Origin: Paramacrobiotus metropolitanus
Lineage: Eukaryota; Tardigrada; Eutardigrada; Parachela; Macrobiotidae
Assembly (NCBI RefSeq): GCF_019649055.1
Contig: NW_026570289.1
Coordinates: 558,001 to 622,000 of the forward strand
DNA length: 64,000 nt
Direction: 5' to 3'
Of this stretch, positions 1-11,566 are shown one piece after another. Position numbers and translations under genes: made by a program. The notes under the pieces are model-generated. The model saw only the letters and a list, made by a program, of their open reading frames with translations. It searched no databases and was not told where the DNA came from. Position 1 is the first letter of the stretch; each line of letters begins with the position of its first letter.

Positions 1-120
1 ACAAATCAAAGAAGACAGTATTCGTGAGTTTAAAATCGTCAAGTATTCAAAGACCAGAAAAAAGGCTCAGGCAAAAGGAAAGGCAGAATTATTTCACAGC
101 AATGTAGAAGAATTTTTTTG

Positions 121-237
121 AAAGGTGGATGAGCTTTGCAGAAAGGTGGATGACCTTTGCAGAAAGGTGGATGACCTTTGCAGGATGGTGGATGACCTTT
201 GCAGAAAGGAAATGAGGTCTGGCAGAAAGGTGAATCG
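121..237. repeat. 21-bp tandem array (AAGGTGGATGACCTTTGCAG)
   Basis: Five consecutive 21-base units start at 121, 142, 163, 184 and 205. The first four are nearly identical; the fifth has drifted. Related words recur at 720-770 in the same orientation. An inverted pair (GGTGAATCGAACCTCGTTCA near 230, and TGAACGAGGTTCGAT near 667) brackets the space between, so 121-800 is probably one foldback element with iterated ends. No coding content seen. Confidence 0.8.
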
Positions 238-819
238 AACCTCGTTCACTTTTTGCCGGTCAGTCGATTACCTGGAGAGATAACGCTCACGAATACTGTC
301 TTGCCTACCTTTTTGTTTTTATTTTTATCGTCACCAATGTAGCAAAGAGTCGTGCGCATTGTCCTCCAAGGTTGTTATAAGTTATAACTAATCACTTTAG
401 AATTCCTAATGCGCTGTAAAAATGCATCAGCTGGCTCTTCCCCGAAACAGCAACTGTATATGCCAGAGCAACCCGGAGCGTTTTATTTCATATTTTGAGA
501 TTTTTTTGAAGTTTTGAGATTTTTGATAAAACAATTAGGTGGACAATACGTATGGATTAAAACTGCTTAGACGGTGATAGGAATAATAAAAACGAAGCCA
601 GCAGGGGAGCATGCGTGAGTGTCATCCTCATCATATAAGTATTCAAAAGAAACCGGCAAAAACCTGAACGAGGTTCGATAGAGAGGTGGACTTTCATTCG
701 CAAAAAGATAGATGATATTCTGCAGAAAGGTGGATGCCATTTGCGAAAAGGTGGATGACCTTCATCGAAGATTCACCTTCCACCCGTCCACCTTCCTGCC
801 GGCTACAGCGCTGACCGGC

Positions 820-2010
820 TTTTTGATATATCTTTACACTGAAATTCCTTTGCTTGTTGCCTTTTTACCTAGCGCGTTGTTTATGGATTCATTTAAAATT
901 CAGTCAAGAAAAATCACCAGTTGGATAACTCCCACTTCAGCCATGTGCCGACAACAGGTTTCTGTATATTCTTAATGCACTGAACCGTTGAAGATATTTG
1001 TTGGATAACTTGGATTCATACCGTTATATTATAAGCGAAAACGCACATGCAGGCCTGCATTTTGTCCACACAGATACACTGTAGCATGCCTGTTTATTTT
1101 CGGAATTCTGCTCTATTTAGAGCAGCTCAACAGTGGAAATTATACCAATAGCATTGAAAAAAAGCAGTGGACATATAAAGTCAGTGCATTGACGAGACGA
1201 AAGGCATGCAGAGTTACTGTACAGGTTATGTATAGCTGCACTTGAAGGCACCTTTGTACGGTGTAACCTGCTGTTTATAACCCTCTGGTCACGCCAAGTT
1301 AAAGAGTAGGCATTCAATTGTTTTTGAGATTATTTAAGTTTCTAGTGCAGTTTTTTTTCGCGTTTATTGAAACACAACAATCGATTTTGGTTACGATGTC
1401 GAGAAAAACACCTTCTGAAGCGAAGGGATCGATCGATCGATTCACACTCTTGAGAAACGTTTAATATAGCCAGAAATTCAGAAACGACTAGCGCAGTTCC
1501 ACTTCGGGTCAGACTATGGGCCGTTAGGAGGGTGCTTTAAGCTCGTCAAGTGCAAAAGGCTCGGTCCAAAAGGCGGCAATTGTCATTCTTTTTTGTAGGC
1601 ACTGAATGCGGTGACGCCCATTATTTTTTGGATCATATTTTTCAGCCATTGCTTATATATATGTTTATGATCACCATGATTGTGTCTTATGTTTGGGTCC
1701 AATCGCAGCCATGACCCAGGAGTGGCCTCGATTCAGTTCGTAATTTCCGATAAACTGACGATCGGTACCCATGATATGATCACCATGATTGGGAGATACC
1801 ATGTTCTGCGAACGATAGGACTACTTGCCGCTTTCGCCTTGCAAAAATTTTGGGGGAAAGGGTAACATAGCACGGGCAGAGAATGGGGCAACCGCAAATT
1901 GTTGTTGTCTTCACACAAATGAACAACTTCTTTCGCACTTCCCCCGATTCTTTCGCACTCTCCTTCTCGCCCTATCAAAAAGTGTCCACAATAAATAAAA
2001 TTTTCTAATT
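820..2010 (+). repeat. segmental duplicate of M13 copy 2 intron 2/exon 3/intron 3
   Basis: This stretch can be aligned by eye, with point changes and small indels, to about 24615-26010, which is the end of intron 2, exon 3 and the start of intron 3 of M13 copy 2. Shared landmarks include the GAAATTCCTTTGCTTG word near 841, the exon 3 relic at 1121, and the block at 1700-1860 ending in a G-run. It shows that an extra unit of the peptidase array once lay at the left of the window. The 203-bp Mutator-like insertion of copy 2 is absent here, so this is the empty site for it. Confidence 0.8.
1121..1203 (+). pseudogene. relic of M13 peptidase exon 3
   Basis: The sequence after the acceptor (CTCTATTTAG at 1111-1120) matches exon 3 of the three larger M13 copies (15646-15729, 25134-25217, 42131-42214): it encodes the start of an LxxGNYTN segment. 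It is 83 instead of 84 bases; one A is missing from the A-run before GCAGTGG, shifting the frame, and the donor is GC instead of GT. No neighbouring M13 exons were found in the next 11 kb. It is an isolated, non-functional exon. Confidence 0.8.
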
Positions 2011-2144
2011 GTTCGCTATTTATTTTCGGCCCTTCGCGGTCTCTTTAGTATTGCAAGTTAGGTAAAACTCTGACGGGCACTTAACTGGACACATAGCCGA
2101 ACTGAATCGTTCGACAGGCTCATGAACTCGAAGATGAAGTAAGG

Positions 2145-2660
2145 GACGTGGCCCAGTTACATGGTGCCAAATTCGTTTATATGCACGAAATCTTTCACTT
2201 TCGCGCACTCCCAAACCCTTTGTTCTCTTGTTTTATAACATTCTGTAGCCAAATGATTTGCATACACTGTCCAGAAAACCGTGTGCGCGCGCAACATCCG
2301 GTTCGGGAGTTATCGAAAATTCCAAAAAGGCTAAATGCATTCAGGCGTACCAGAAGTCTCATTATGTTCCATGATTTTTTTCAAGTTTTAAAATGAATTC
2401 TAAAACTTTTGAAATTAATTTTAAAATTTGAAAAACACTTTAGAAAAGTGGATCGGCGAGAAAACGTTCTTCCTGGTTATGTTCATTTACGTGCGAAATC
2501 TAAAAATTAGATCAGTCCATAATAGGACTTCTGGTACACCTGAATGCATTTAAAATTTTTTTACTTAAAATTTTTTACAGCCATACCCGACGAACCGGGT
2601 GTTGCGCGCACAAAGGGTTTTTACGCCGTGTATGCAAATCATCTAAGGTCATGGGTACTC
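2145..2660. repeat. foldback element (GTTGCGCGCAC family), copy 1
   Basis: The left arm (about 2145-2355) and right arm (about 2520-2645) are imperfect inverted repeats around an AT-rich centre. Shared words include GCGCGCAACATCCGGTTCGG on one side and its complement near 2600. The same family appears at 7773-8451, in degenerate form at 8640-9010, and as a single arm at 55985-56150. No protein is encoded; it looks like a non-autonomous DNA element. Confidence 0.7.
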
Positions 2661-3990
2661 TCCGTCGCATTGTCTTGATTTAGAAACGTCAGAATGTCTT
2701 GATTTAGAAACACGGGCTCGCTTCGCTTGCCCGCTTAATTAAAAGTAGCTTTGACAATTCTCAATATCCGATCGTCATTAATAAAAAGTTTTAAGAGTAA
2801 GATAATCGGTCGGTTATCTGTAGGTGTACGAATTTCTGGTAAACTCATATTTGTAGAATCGTTGCAGCACTCATCTTAATCACCATCTGCTTGTCAAATA
2901 GTCATTTTGAGCAGTTTAAATTTTTACGCTCCTTTAAAGAAAACTGATGCAGAAATGTAAGTCCCTTTAAATAAAAGCAGGTACCGCGATAAAATTAGGT
3001 TTCAAGGGACCTTCTCGAAATGAGTTGGAGTGACTTGCTTTGAACAGCCCTGTATTCCGGCAATCTCGAGATTTTACTTACCAGTTAGACCGACCTGAAA
3101 GCTTAACATTTTTAGGGGATAGGATTAAGGATTTCCGGCGCGCGTCACCGGTTGAATTACCCGGTGTGGCACCCCGATTTTTTGGGCTGACATTTTGAAA
3201 GATTTTAAGATCTCTTATTAATTTTATTTACGTTTTGGCGAAGCGGCTTGCATCCCCGAAAAAATGGCTTATTCAGCCCGTATTTGGTACAAAATTAACG
3301 AAATCATTTGGAATATTTATTTTAGCCAAATTTCGGAATCCCAGAGCACTTGGACGCATATTATCGCAAAACGAACGCAAAGGTAGTTGTACGAGCGCTA
3401 GTATACAAGAGTATATCACATTTCATTTCACGCTTTAGCTTTACACAGAATTAGTGCCAAGCTCGCATTTTGCTGCATGTTGAGCTGCTGCTCCGAGTTC
3501 CAGCAGCCCAACTCTGTGTCTGCAAGTGAGCTCAAAGTAATCATCTCAAAGATTTGAATTTTCAGTGTCAAATTACTCGCAGTTACTTGTGACATTAAGT
3601 ACAGTGTGCGTGGATACATGTGCTGCAAAAATTGCATGCAAATAAGTTTAGTTAAATAACATTTCATATAGCATCACTTTATCGAAATGGATGACTAGCG
3701 CTCGGTAATTGTTCTTGGCTGCAGATTTTGAATTGAAGGAATGCATACAATTTAGCACTGCATTGTTCACATTTTGCAAACATTTCTACGATCCTCATTG
3801 ATGATATTCCAATGGCAAAACCTTTCCCAAGTAGGCGCCTACAGTAGTTTTGCTCCTTTTAACGTCTGCAGTTTCTGTTTTCCTGCTGGTTTTGACGATT
3901 ACCCTTAACGACTTGTTATTGTATGCATTGCGATGCATGATCGTTTGCACATATGTAAATGGTTTCATCTACATTTCAAACAGTATGCTT
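2661..3990. other. no recognisable feature
   Basis: Short ORFs only, none with a recognisable domain, signal peptide or paralogue in the window. Nothing supportable as a gene or element is seen. Confidence 0.5.
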
Positions 3991-4147
3991 TAAACAAAGA
4001 ACCTAGTCAATCTATACTTTAAAAGTAAAGAGGTGTAGGTAATTGCCATTGCAATGGCTGTTATAAAAAATCTATTTACGTCGGTCACAGTACGTGGTAC
4101 AGACTGATCAGTCCGACATGAAAAGTTATTGGCAATAATACGGCACT

Positions 4148-4345
4148 TGAAATATGCAAATATGTCACTTACCATGCTGACTGCTGAGCAGAATCAGGCC
4201 CAAATCGGAAAGTATGACCAAAATTCGAGAAAATATGCAAGTATCCACTTCAAACGGGTACCAAACTCCATTTCAGCGTATGCCCATCTGTCACCGTCTA
4301 ACCGAATAACACGAAGGCTGTCCGTGATATGTTTTACTGCTTGCT
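4148..4345 (+). repeat. conserved 5' block of the A gene (unit 0), left arm of an inverted pair
   Basis: About 200 bases are nearly identical, in inverted orientation, to 5628-5826. Diverged direct copies lie at about 21090-21240, 39250-39430 and 62980-63140, once per array unit, each upstream of an A-type ORF or its expected position. Conserved words include CACTTCAAACGGGTACCAAA. It is probably promoter or 5' sequence of the A genes instead of coding sequence, since the frame is not kept between copies (inference). Confidence 0.6.
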
Positions 4346-4498
4346 AATCGGTAATACTGAACAACAATCTGGCACTATGACTCAAACACCTTGACTCAGG
4401 TCTCCTACTTGTAAAAGCCAAGCTCAAGTAGACCGAAACGCTGTTTTTATGGCCACCACGTTTTCTCCTACAGACAGAACATCTTCTGTTTATCAACA

Positions 4499-4819
4499 AT
4501 GAACAATCCAACACTTGCATCAAGTATCAATACTGTTGTCGTTTTGTTTGGCAGCAGCGCTGTAGCCCGAGAATGCCAATGTCTCCGGCAGACACCTGAT
4601 GATCGAACTATAGTCCCTGCAATTAAAAACCCCTGTAGATGGATTACGAAAAATATAAGCCCTCCCCGAATTCCATTGACTCCAGTTAAAAAAAAGGAAA
4701 ATACATTTTGGTTTATTATTGAAGTAACATCTCATTTAAAATTCATCAGCCTACATGGATGTACAAAAACCGCAACAGAACCTACGCACAACAACCGTGA
4801 TTCAATTGTGTGTTTCTAA
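4499..4819 (+). CDS. possible small secreted protein A0 (first exon?), weak
   Basis: This ORF lies about 150 bases after the conserved A block, at the position equivalent to the hydrophobic A1 ORF (21366-21560). Residues around VVVLFGSSAVARE match VVVLFGNSSVIGE of A1, which supports homology of this short stretch. The N-terminus lacks the long Leu run of A1, and homology to A1 resumes only near 5025 (GGCTTCAAGCGGCTT), so about 450 bases seem to be inserted within the unit. Whether it is translated is unclear; it may be a decayed copy. No known family is recognised. Confidence 0.25.
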   Translation: MNNPTLASSINTVVVLFGSSAVARECQCLRQTPDDRTIVPAIKNPCRWITKNISPPRIPLTPVKKKENTFWFIIEVTSHLKFISLHGCTKTATEPTHNNRDSIVCF

Positions 4820-4904
4820 TAATTTCGCCGGTAAATTTGTTCAGCTACGATATTTACGTGTTTCAAATTAATTTTTTTAGCCCATGCCAAGAAAGTTTGT
4901 TCGA

Positions 4905-5020
4905 AAAACATAAGCCCCCCCCCCCCCCTAATACCAGCCTATGTCCGATGTCGGTAAATGGGGCCCCCTACATAAGACCTTCCAGACATTTATGAACCAG
5001 GGCTTATAATTCGATAACTA
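4905..5020. repeat. poly-C run and AAGCCC/GGGCTTAT inverted words
   Basis: A run of about 17 C residues begins near 4914. It lies in a stretch with inverted words CATAAGCCC and GGGCTTAT (compare ATATAAGCCCTCCCC near 4653), consistent with a small foldback insertion that interrupts unit 0 between the two A-homologous segments. Confidence 0.4.
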
Positions 5021-5289
5021 CGGTATTGCAGCCCTTGTTCTGGCTTCAAGCGGCTTAGCTGTTTCGTTACTGTTCACATAAAGATCACGAAAAACATTCA
5101 TCTTTTGTCTTTGCAGTATGCGAATATCAAGAGACGATAGTTCTCCAAATTTCTCGAATATGACCATATCGGCCCAGCCACCCAGGTGAGCTGAATGAGA
5201 GAATTTACATCTCGATCACTTCCGGACATTGATCACACAGCACATAAGTGACGTAACTGCGAAAAACAGCAAGTCTGCTGGTTTTTGCA

Positions 5290-5500
5290 TCGTTCGAAAT
5301 TCCTGGCCACTGTTCATCGATCTTTGGAACTGTTCTCCTGTCGGCGGCTGTTATTCCTTGTTCTCAGCCGTTCACTACTATTTAATCCTGTTCGACACTG
5401 TTTGCTGCCGTTCGTAACTGTTCTCCGCTGTTTGTTACTTTTCGCCACTGATTGTCAGTGTTAAGTTGTTAACTACTGTTCACATCTGTCGGTAACTGCC
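5290..5500. repeat. degenerate CTGTTC-iterated stretch
   Basis: The words CTGTTC, CCGTTC and CTGTTT recur every 10-25 bases through this stretch. It is a diffuse tandem-like composition and not a strict satellite. No coding content is recognised. Confidence 0.5.
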
Positions 5501-5627
5501 AATTGTAACCACTGTTTATTGCGGTTAGTAATTAAACCTAATTTATTTTTATTTATTTTTTATCTCCACGGGTACGTCGTGTATACATATTCAGAGTCTG
5601 TACAATAAAACAGAAACGCTTAAACTA

Positions 5628-5826
5628 CAGCAAGCAGCAAAACATATCACGGACAGCCTTCGTGTTATTCGGTTAGACGGTGACAGATGGGCATACGCTG
5701 AAATGGAGTTTGGTACCCGTTTGAAGTGGATACTTGCATATTTTCTCGAATTTTGGTCATACTTTCCGATTTGAGCCTGATTCTGCTCAGCAGTCAGCAT
5801 GGTAAGTGACATATTTGTATAACAGC
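5628..5826 (-). repeat. inverted copy of the A 5' block
   Basis: Near-identical reverse complement of 4148-4345, separated from it by about 1.3 kb. The close identity compared with the diverged copies in other units suggests a recent local inverted duplication. Confidence 0.75.
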
Positions 5827-6314
5827 AAATCGCGGTAAGCTTATCCTCTCCATCCATGGTGGCCGGTATAGACGCCGCATTCCCCCCCTTGGATTCAACC
5901 GCCAAGCGCTGTCAAAGAAACTGATGCAAGCGTGCTTCTTCGGTGTATTGCTTTAGTCTTCTACCAAATTCCTTAACCAAAGCGATCGCCGATGGTCCTA
6001 AAGAGCCAAGCGTTACAGTACATAAATGACTGAACTGGTTGGAACTTCGACTGCCCTTCAATATCGTGGCCGCCGCGCTTCCCTCAGGTTACGTATTGCA
6101 TTCGGTCATGCCGCTCTCGAACCGTGCGACAAGTTTTCAAGCGCTCGATCACATCCAAACGTAGCTCCTTGACTGCTGTAACGAGCCGCTAATGCCGCGG
6201 TCGGCGCCAGCAGACCGCGGGCTGAAGAGTATTTAGTGCTGAAGAGCATGGGATAGTCCAAGGTATTGTCACGGCCGCATCATAAAATGCAATTAACACC
6301 AAGCCCTGTTCCTG

Positions 6315-7527
6315 TTGAAGAATTGCCTTGGGGTGCCAAAAATAGTACATATCTTGCGCACTTCCCTCGTATGGATGTTTCCACAAGAGCTGTACAGACT
6401 GGTCCAGGTATTTCGCGAAGCAGTTGAGACCATCACCAATGTAAAGATGGATCACCCAACATGGCTGCAGGCCTCCCTTCCCGTTCGTTTCGGGAGTTTG
6501 GGGATCAGACGAACTGAGAAGCTAGCTCCTTCTGCCTACTTGGCATCGGCTTCTTCGTTACACCCACTGGTTTCCAAGTTGTGCCCGAAACTGACGGCAA
6601 CGGATGGTACTACCGCCACCCGCGCCTGGAAGCTAGAGGCCGACACCGACGAAATTCCGGCGCAAGCCATCCGACACGTCCAGAAAGCCTGGGATACTCC
6701 TGAGATCCGGAATGCGTTTTCAAGGCTGACTACGCTACGGACTTTACCGGAGGAAGTCGCGCACCTGGTATCAATCGGTGAAGGCGGTATCAATCCCGGA
6801 ATCAGGTGTGTGGAATCATGCTTTACCCGCAGCCTGCCTTGGTAATCTCCTGGAGGACAATGCCTTCCGCATCATTGTTGCGTTGCGTCTGGGAGCACCG
6901 ATAGTTACTAAACATGTGTGCGTTTGTGGAGGGTTGGTCGACGAGTTAGGCCGGCATGGACTTCGCTGTAAGCGGTCTGCCGGAAGACTACCACGACATG
7001 ACGGAATCAGCGCTGAATTTGCCCGAGGCTTGAAGTCAGCCGGTTTTCCCTCTAGAATGGAACCAAAAGGTCTGTCTGTGGATAGGATAGGAAAAGGATA
7101 GGAAGGATAGGAAAAGGATAGGAAAAGGCCGGACGTGATCACACTAATACCGTGGGCGCGCGGAAAACCGCTGGCCATAGACGTCACCTGCGTAGACACC
7201 CTGGCGGTTTCGTATATCGATCGCACTTCCGTGAACGCCGGCGCAGCAGCCGAACTCGCTGAAAGGAAGAAACTAGCGAAACACGCTTGGATGCAAGCAA
7301 GATACGATTTCGTTGCTGCAGCCATCGAAATTTACGGACCTTATGGAGACGGTACTAAAAAGCTAGTGGAAACGGTTGGAAACGGTATAGCAACTTCAAC
7401 TGGCGAAAAGCGGGCGAAAGAGTTTTTTAAACAGCGATTATCTATGCAAATACAACGGGGAAACGCGATTTGTGTAATGGGTACGATCCCCGATCAGGAT
7501 AGCATAGAGGAAGTGTTTCTTTTGTAA
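6315..7527 (+). pseudogene. non-LTR retrotransposon 3' end with putative PD-(D/E)XK-like endonuclease, broken
   Basis: Three overlapping frames (6315-6845, 6778-7101, 7135-7527) join into the C-terminal part of a reverse-transcriptase-type polyprotein that is widespread in invertebrate genomes. The sequence shows a CxC...GRHGLRCKRSAGR segment, then RPDV...LAIDVTCVDTL, which fits an R-P-D...D-x-T restriction-like nuclease signature, and a conserved tail ending QIQRGNAICVMGT. The polymerase domain itself is absent. The frame breaks at about 6780-6840 and again at 7085-7130, where GGATAGGAAAA words have expanded inside the coding sequence just before RPD. The endonuclease assignment is inference from motif order. 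Fragments of the same family lie at 12290-12515 and 26802-26984. Confidence 0.65.
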
Positions 7528-7772
7528 ATGCCGTTTTGTTCTGATGCATAGTTTGTACCCGTACCATGATACTTATTAAAGGTTTTGCACCCCCCAGTTA
7601 AGTATGGATAATACATTGACTGTGATATGTACATACTGCTAGTAGCTGTATTATCACCAGTATGTAGCTCCTGTCATTACGAACAATTTTAAACTTTGTT
7701 TGCCCAGGCTATATTCACCATTGTACTTAACTTTTTAGAGAGGTAATATGCAAGCGTGGTGCAGTTAAAAGA

Positions 7773-8451
7773 TTTGGCCCGGTACATAGCACCAAATTTG
7801 TATACATCCACGGCAGCTTTCGCTGTCGCGCTCTCCCAAACACTTTTTTGCACTGCTTTATGACATTTTGTAGCCAAAGAATTCGTATACATAGGCGATA
7901 AAACCGTTTGTGCGCGCAACATCTGGTTCGGGAGTTAGGTATTAGTGAAACAAAATTCCCAAAGTTTAAACGCGCGTAGGTGCACCAAAAGTCTCATTAT
8001 AAACGGATGCTCTTCAAATTTCGCACGAAAACACACAGTACTTTGAAGATCGCTTTATTACCAAACCAGCTTTCTACCATTTTTTTTCAAATTTCAAATT
8101 AATTTTAAAATTTTTTTAAATTCATTTTAAAATTTGAAAAAAATGGTAGAAAGCTGGTTCGGTACCACAACAATCTTTATAGTAATTTGTGTTTTCGTGC
8201 AAAATTTGAAGAGCTTCGGCTCATATTGAGACTTTTGGTACACCTACGCGCGTTTAAACTTTTGGAATTTCATTTTACTAATAACTCCCGAACCGGATGT
8301 TGCGCGCACAAACGGTTTTCTCGCCTACGTATACGAATCCTTTGGCTACAAAATGCATAAAGCAATGCAAAAAAGTGTTTTGGAGTGCGCGACAGCGAGA
8401 ATTCCCGTGTATGTACCCGAATTTGGTACTAGGTACCGGGCCAAATCCCTT
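7773..8451. repeat. foldback element (GTTGCGCGCAC family), copy 2
   Basis: Arms of roughly 330 bases (about 7773-8110 and 8115-8451) are inverted repeats meeting at an A/T-rich centre; CCAGCTTTCTACCATTTTTT on one side and its complement face each other near 8070-8150. Apparent ORFs in both directions are shadows of the arms. No transposase is present. Confidence 0.8.
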
Positions 8452-8639
8452 AAAAGAGCATTTCTTTTTAAAGATTTTCTGGATTTTGAGCCAACCTCTG
8501 TGATCTGCTCAGGGTACTGATTTTTCACCAATTCACGGTTTCACGACTTCAAAGCATAAGGGAATGGCTGGGTTGCTTTGGATATATACAACGACCTACA
8601 ACTTTTCTTGTGTAAAATTCTAAATTAGAAAGTTTGTTT

Positions 8640-9010
8640 TATACTAAGAAACTAATGCGCATAGCTTTGACCTTTACAGTTAACCGGTTTGCATAGACTG
8701 GGGTGAAAACCTTTTGTACGTGCTTCTTCCGTTAAAGTGTAATGTCTATTTGAAAATTCATAAACGTTTAAACGCGCGTAATCAGCATAAAGATTGTTTG
8801 ACAAAGAACCTAATTTTTGCCGGTTTTTTCATATTATAAAATAGTTTTTTTAGATTTCTGAAATTTAATTTAAATGTTCAACCGCAAGCTTCACGCACAA
8901 ACGGTTTTTGCAACAATTTTTACAACCCGTTTGCTATACTTTATCGGTAACAAAACAATGCAAAAAGGTACTGGAAGGTCACGAAAGCAAAGGTTTTAGC
9001 ACTAATATGG
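8640..9010. repeat. degenerate GTTGCGCGCAC-family copy
   Basis: Scattered words of the neighbouring foldback element are present (GTTTAAACGCGCGTA, CGCACAAACGG, AACAATGCAAAAAGG) in the same order as in its right half, but indels are frequent. Confidence 0.45.
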
Positions 9011-9171
9011 CTTTAGCACATGCACCAAATTTCCAACACTCTTCTTTAAGTTATTCTGATACAAGTCGCTGTAACCGTTGATCCATCTAGCGCCACTGTT
9101 CGATTAAGGAACAGAGTTATTGTTAGATATGACCGACTTCGTACACGGTCAAATTTTCTGAGTTTTATTTG

Positions 9172-9876
9172 CTTGTATCCACAATATCATGCCGTATTCC
9201 AGGGTATTATCTACCTTTACCTCATGCATCCTTACACTTTTTGCTTTCTGTGCGATTGCTGCTGTTTCCCAACATATCTCTGCAGTATCCTCTATGTATC
9301 CCACATGACCCCGTTAAAAACCCTCAGAAATTTAAGAAAACGCGATGACGGGATACATGGAGGATACACAGAGGATACTGCGGGGATACTGTGGGATACG
9401 CTACTCGTACGGTCGTTAAAATGGCCACCTATAATAAGTGAATTGGCGATGGTCGTTCAAAGCACTATAGGTGGCCATTTGAACGACCGTACGAGTAGTT
9501 AAAAAGTGTGACCACATTAACAAAATACTGTAACTGCAATACGTGCAGAATACCCACTATTAAATTGATGTTTGGATGCTTGTTACATTCAAAATCTACA
9601 GTATCCCACCGTATTGCACAGTATCTTTTACGTATTCTTCATTTGTCCTGCTGAATACAGGCTTGGGGGGATCAGTAAATGCAGTCTCCCAATGTATCTT
9701 GACGCATCCTTGCTGTATCCTTCGAGTATGCGGATAACTTACATTTGGAATGCACAAAGGACACTGCACAGATACGGTGGAATACTGCATTGTCTAAGAA
9801 AAAGTAGAAAATTTTGAGGATACATGAAGGATGCGCGGAGGATGCTTTGGCTGCGGTGGGATACTGTGGATACAAG
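9172..9876. repeat. foldback element with iterated GGATAC/GTATCC arms
   Basis: It begins CTTGTATCCACA and ends TGTGGATACAAG. Both arms are made of irregularly spaced GTATCC or GGATAC words, for example 9346-9400 and 9705-9871. A separate tight hairpin lies inside (9401-9498). The small ORFs here are by-products of the repeated word. Confidence 0.7.
9401..9498. repeat. near-perfect 33-bp hairpin
   Basis: Arms 9401-9433 and 9466-9498 are complementary at 32 of 33 positions with a 32-base loop. The outer word is CTACTCGTACGGTCGTT. It is nested inside the GGATAC element and could be a small independent foldback insertion or a structured RNA; the sequence alone does not decide. Confidence 0.85.
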
Positions 9877-9949
9877 TAAAACCACATGCCCGAAAAAAAT
9901 TTAACGTGTACTAACCGCGCCTTTGGTATAGATAGATAGACATTTAATC

Positions 9950-11431
9950 AGGGCACATAGACCGGCTCCAGGTTCAGAAAAATGCGATTTTTTTGCAAAA
10001 AGGTACTATGCCTGCGTCATATTCTTAAAAAATAATTTTAGCTGCTGTGATCAAGGTAGGCGTAGCCAAACATAAGAATGAACGTAAACCGCATACTATT
10101 GCAATGCGGAACAGGCTTTATGCTTACACTAATTTTGTGGCTTTTCAGTTGGCATTAGCCGTTGACTCCGACAGCTGCCTAATACCGAGGTAAGTACGAG
10201 TAACTGAAATATGCATGAGATAGTTTCTAAATGCAGAATTTCTGATTTGCGTGCTTGCTAAATATCTAAACAAATTTTTGCACGATGTGCAAAAATAAAT
10301 TATATAATAATACTTTTCTGATAGTTAGCAATTCAACAGCGGTGGCAGAGACCACCGCACGCGGGTCTTACTTGCCTAGGTGCTCGGCAGGTGCCAATGG
10401 TCTACTGCAATGCCCGCAGAACGATTTCCACGCATAACGCCTGTGCTGTGAATAGCATATGGTGGTATATGTATTATACTCTGTATATGTGGTATATAGG
10501 GGGCAAAAGCAGGCATCTTCCACCGTTCCCCTGTACTGCTGCCGTCAGCCGGCTGGAGTCTGACGTTATGGCTGAACAAGGCGCTTATTTACCGCGCCTG
10601 ATTTAACCCTATGTATTGCTGTAACGTCACACTCCAGGCGGGTGACGGCAGCAGTACAGGGGATCGGTGGAACGCGTTACTTTCGCCCCTTATATGTGTA
10701 TGTGGTATACGCATTGTGTATATGTGCATTGTAATATTATGTGGTATTACGTTTCCGTTAATTTGAGTTTAACCGTTCTGTCACTTACCAATTTTGGCAG
10801 TTTTAAACACGACGGGGGTCTTTTTGGGCCTGTAGCTTACGACTGCCTGCCTCTAGTACACAGCCATGTTAGCAGCTACGCACTCGCTACCGCTCGCAAT
10901 GTGGTAGCATGGCCAACACTTCGCACTGGAAGAGCACATTAGCTGCTTACGAGCTACCCTGCTGTATTTTGGCGAGCTTTCATCCTACTTGTTTCCCATC
11001 ATCTGATTTTCTAGCAAAATCGTTGCCACATAAAACGTGTTTATCGTTCATTTTTTAATGCACAGGTTGGTAAGTATTGGCAGCTAGAGCTGAGGCAGTC
11101 AGAGTTGGGGTCCAAATGTCCCCCATACGCCACAGCCATGACCACCGGTCAAATTTTGCTGGACTTTAGACAAAAAAGATAGAGCTACAAATTCTACAGT
11201 TAAACATTATGGTTTGACCAAACAAAGCTTTTTTACAATAATGTTTTAGAATTTTTGAAATTGTGTAAGTTCCAAAAAGCCCCCACTAGTTCTAGAACGG
11301 TTAACCACGCTTAGCTTGATCACAGCAGCTGAAATTAGTTTTGTTAATATACTACGTAGGTACTAGGTATACCACCTTTCAGCAAAAAAATTCGGATTTT
11401 TTTGAATTTGGAGCCGGCCTATGTGTTATGG
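9950..11431. mobile_element. non-autonomous DNA transposon with ~115-bp terminal inverted repeats
   Basis: Left terminus 9950-10063 and right terminus 11310-11431 are imperfect inverted repeats; shared words are CATAGRCCGGCTCCA and CTTGATCACAGCAGCT. The 1.25-kb interior has no recognisable transposase. It contains a second inverted structure at about 10460-10750 made of GTGGTATA words and a core CTGTACTGCTGCCGTCA. The target duplication is not obvious. Confidence 0.7.
10460..10750. repeat. inner foldback with iterated GTGGTATA arms
   Basis: The arms (about 10460-10570 and 10615-10750) pair through CCCCTGTACTGCTGCCGTCA and its complement and through GTGGTATA or CATATAC words outside. It is nested in the 9950-11431 transposon. 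Confidence 0.65.
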
Positions 11432-11566
11432 TTAAAATACTAAAAAAACTGCTGCCTGTTGTGCATGAGCTGTGTTAAATATCGTACACACGTCACACGT
11501 TTACCGAAGTACATTCACTGCCTTTCCCGACGGGCGATGTCGTGCTCATACGTATCCCAAATGGCT

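Noticed and set aside
121-237. CRISPR-like array
   Set aside because: The 21-base units are contiguous with no spacers, in eukaryotic DNA; it is an ordinary minisatellite.
7689-8531. Pair of ORFs on opposite strands starting MLRAQTV
   Set aside because: They are mirror images produced by the arms of a foldback element.
9173-9887. Several overlapping ORFs on both strands
   Set aside because: All arise from iterated GGATAC words, which lack stops in some frames.
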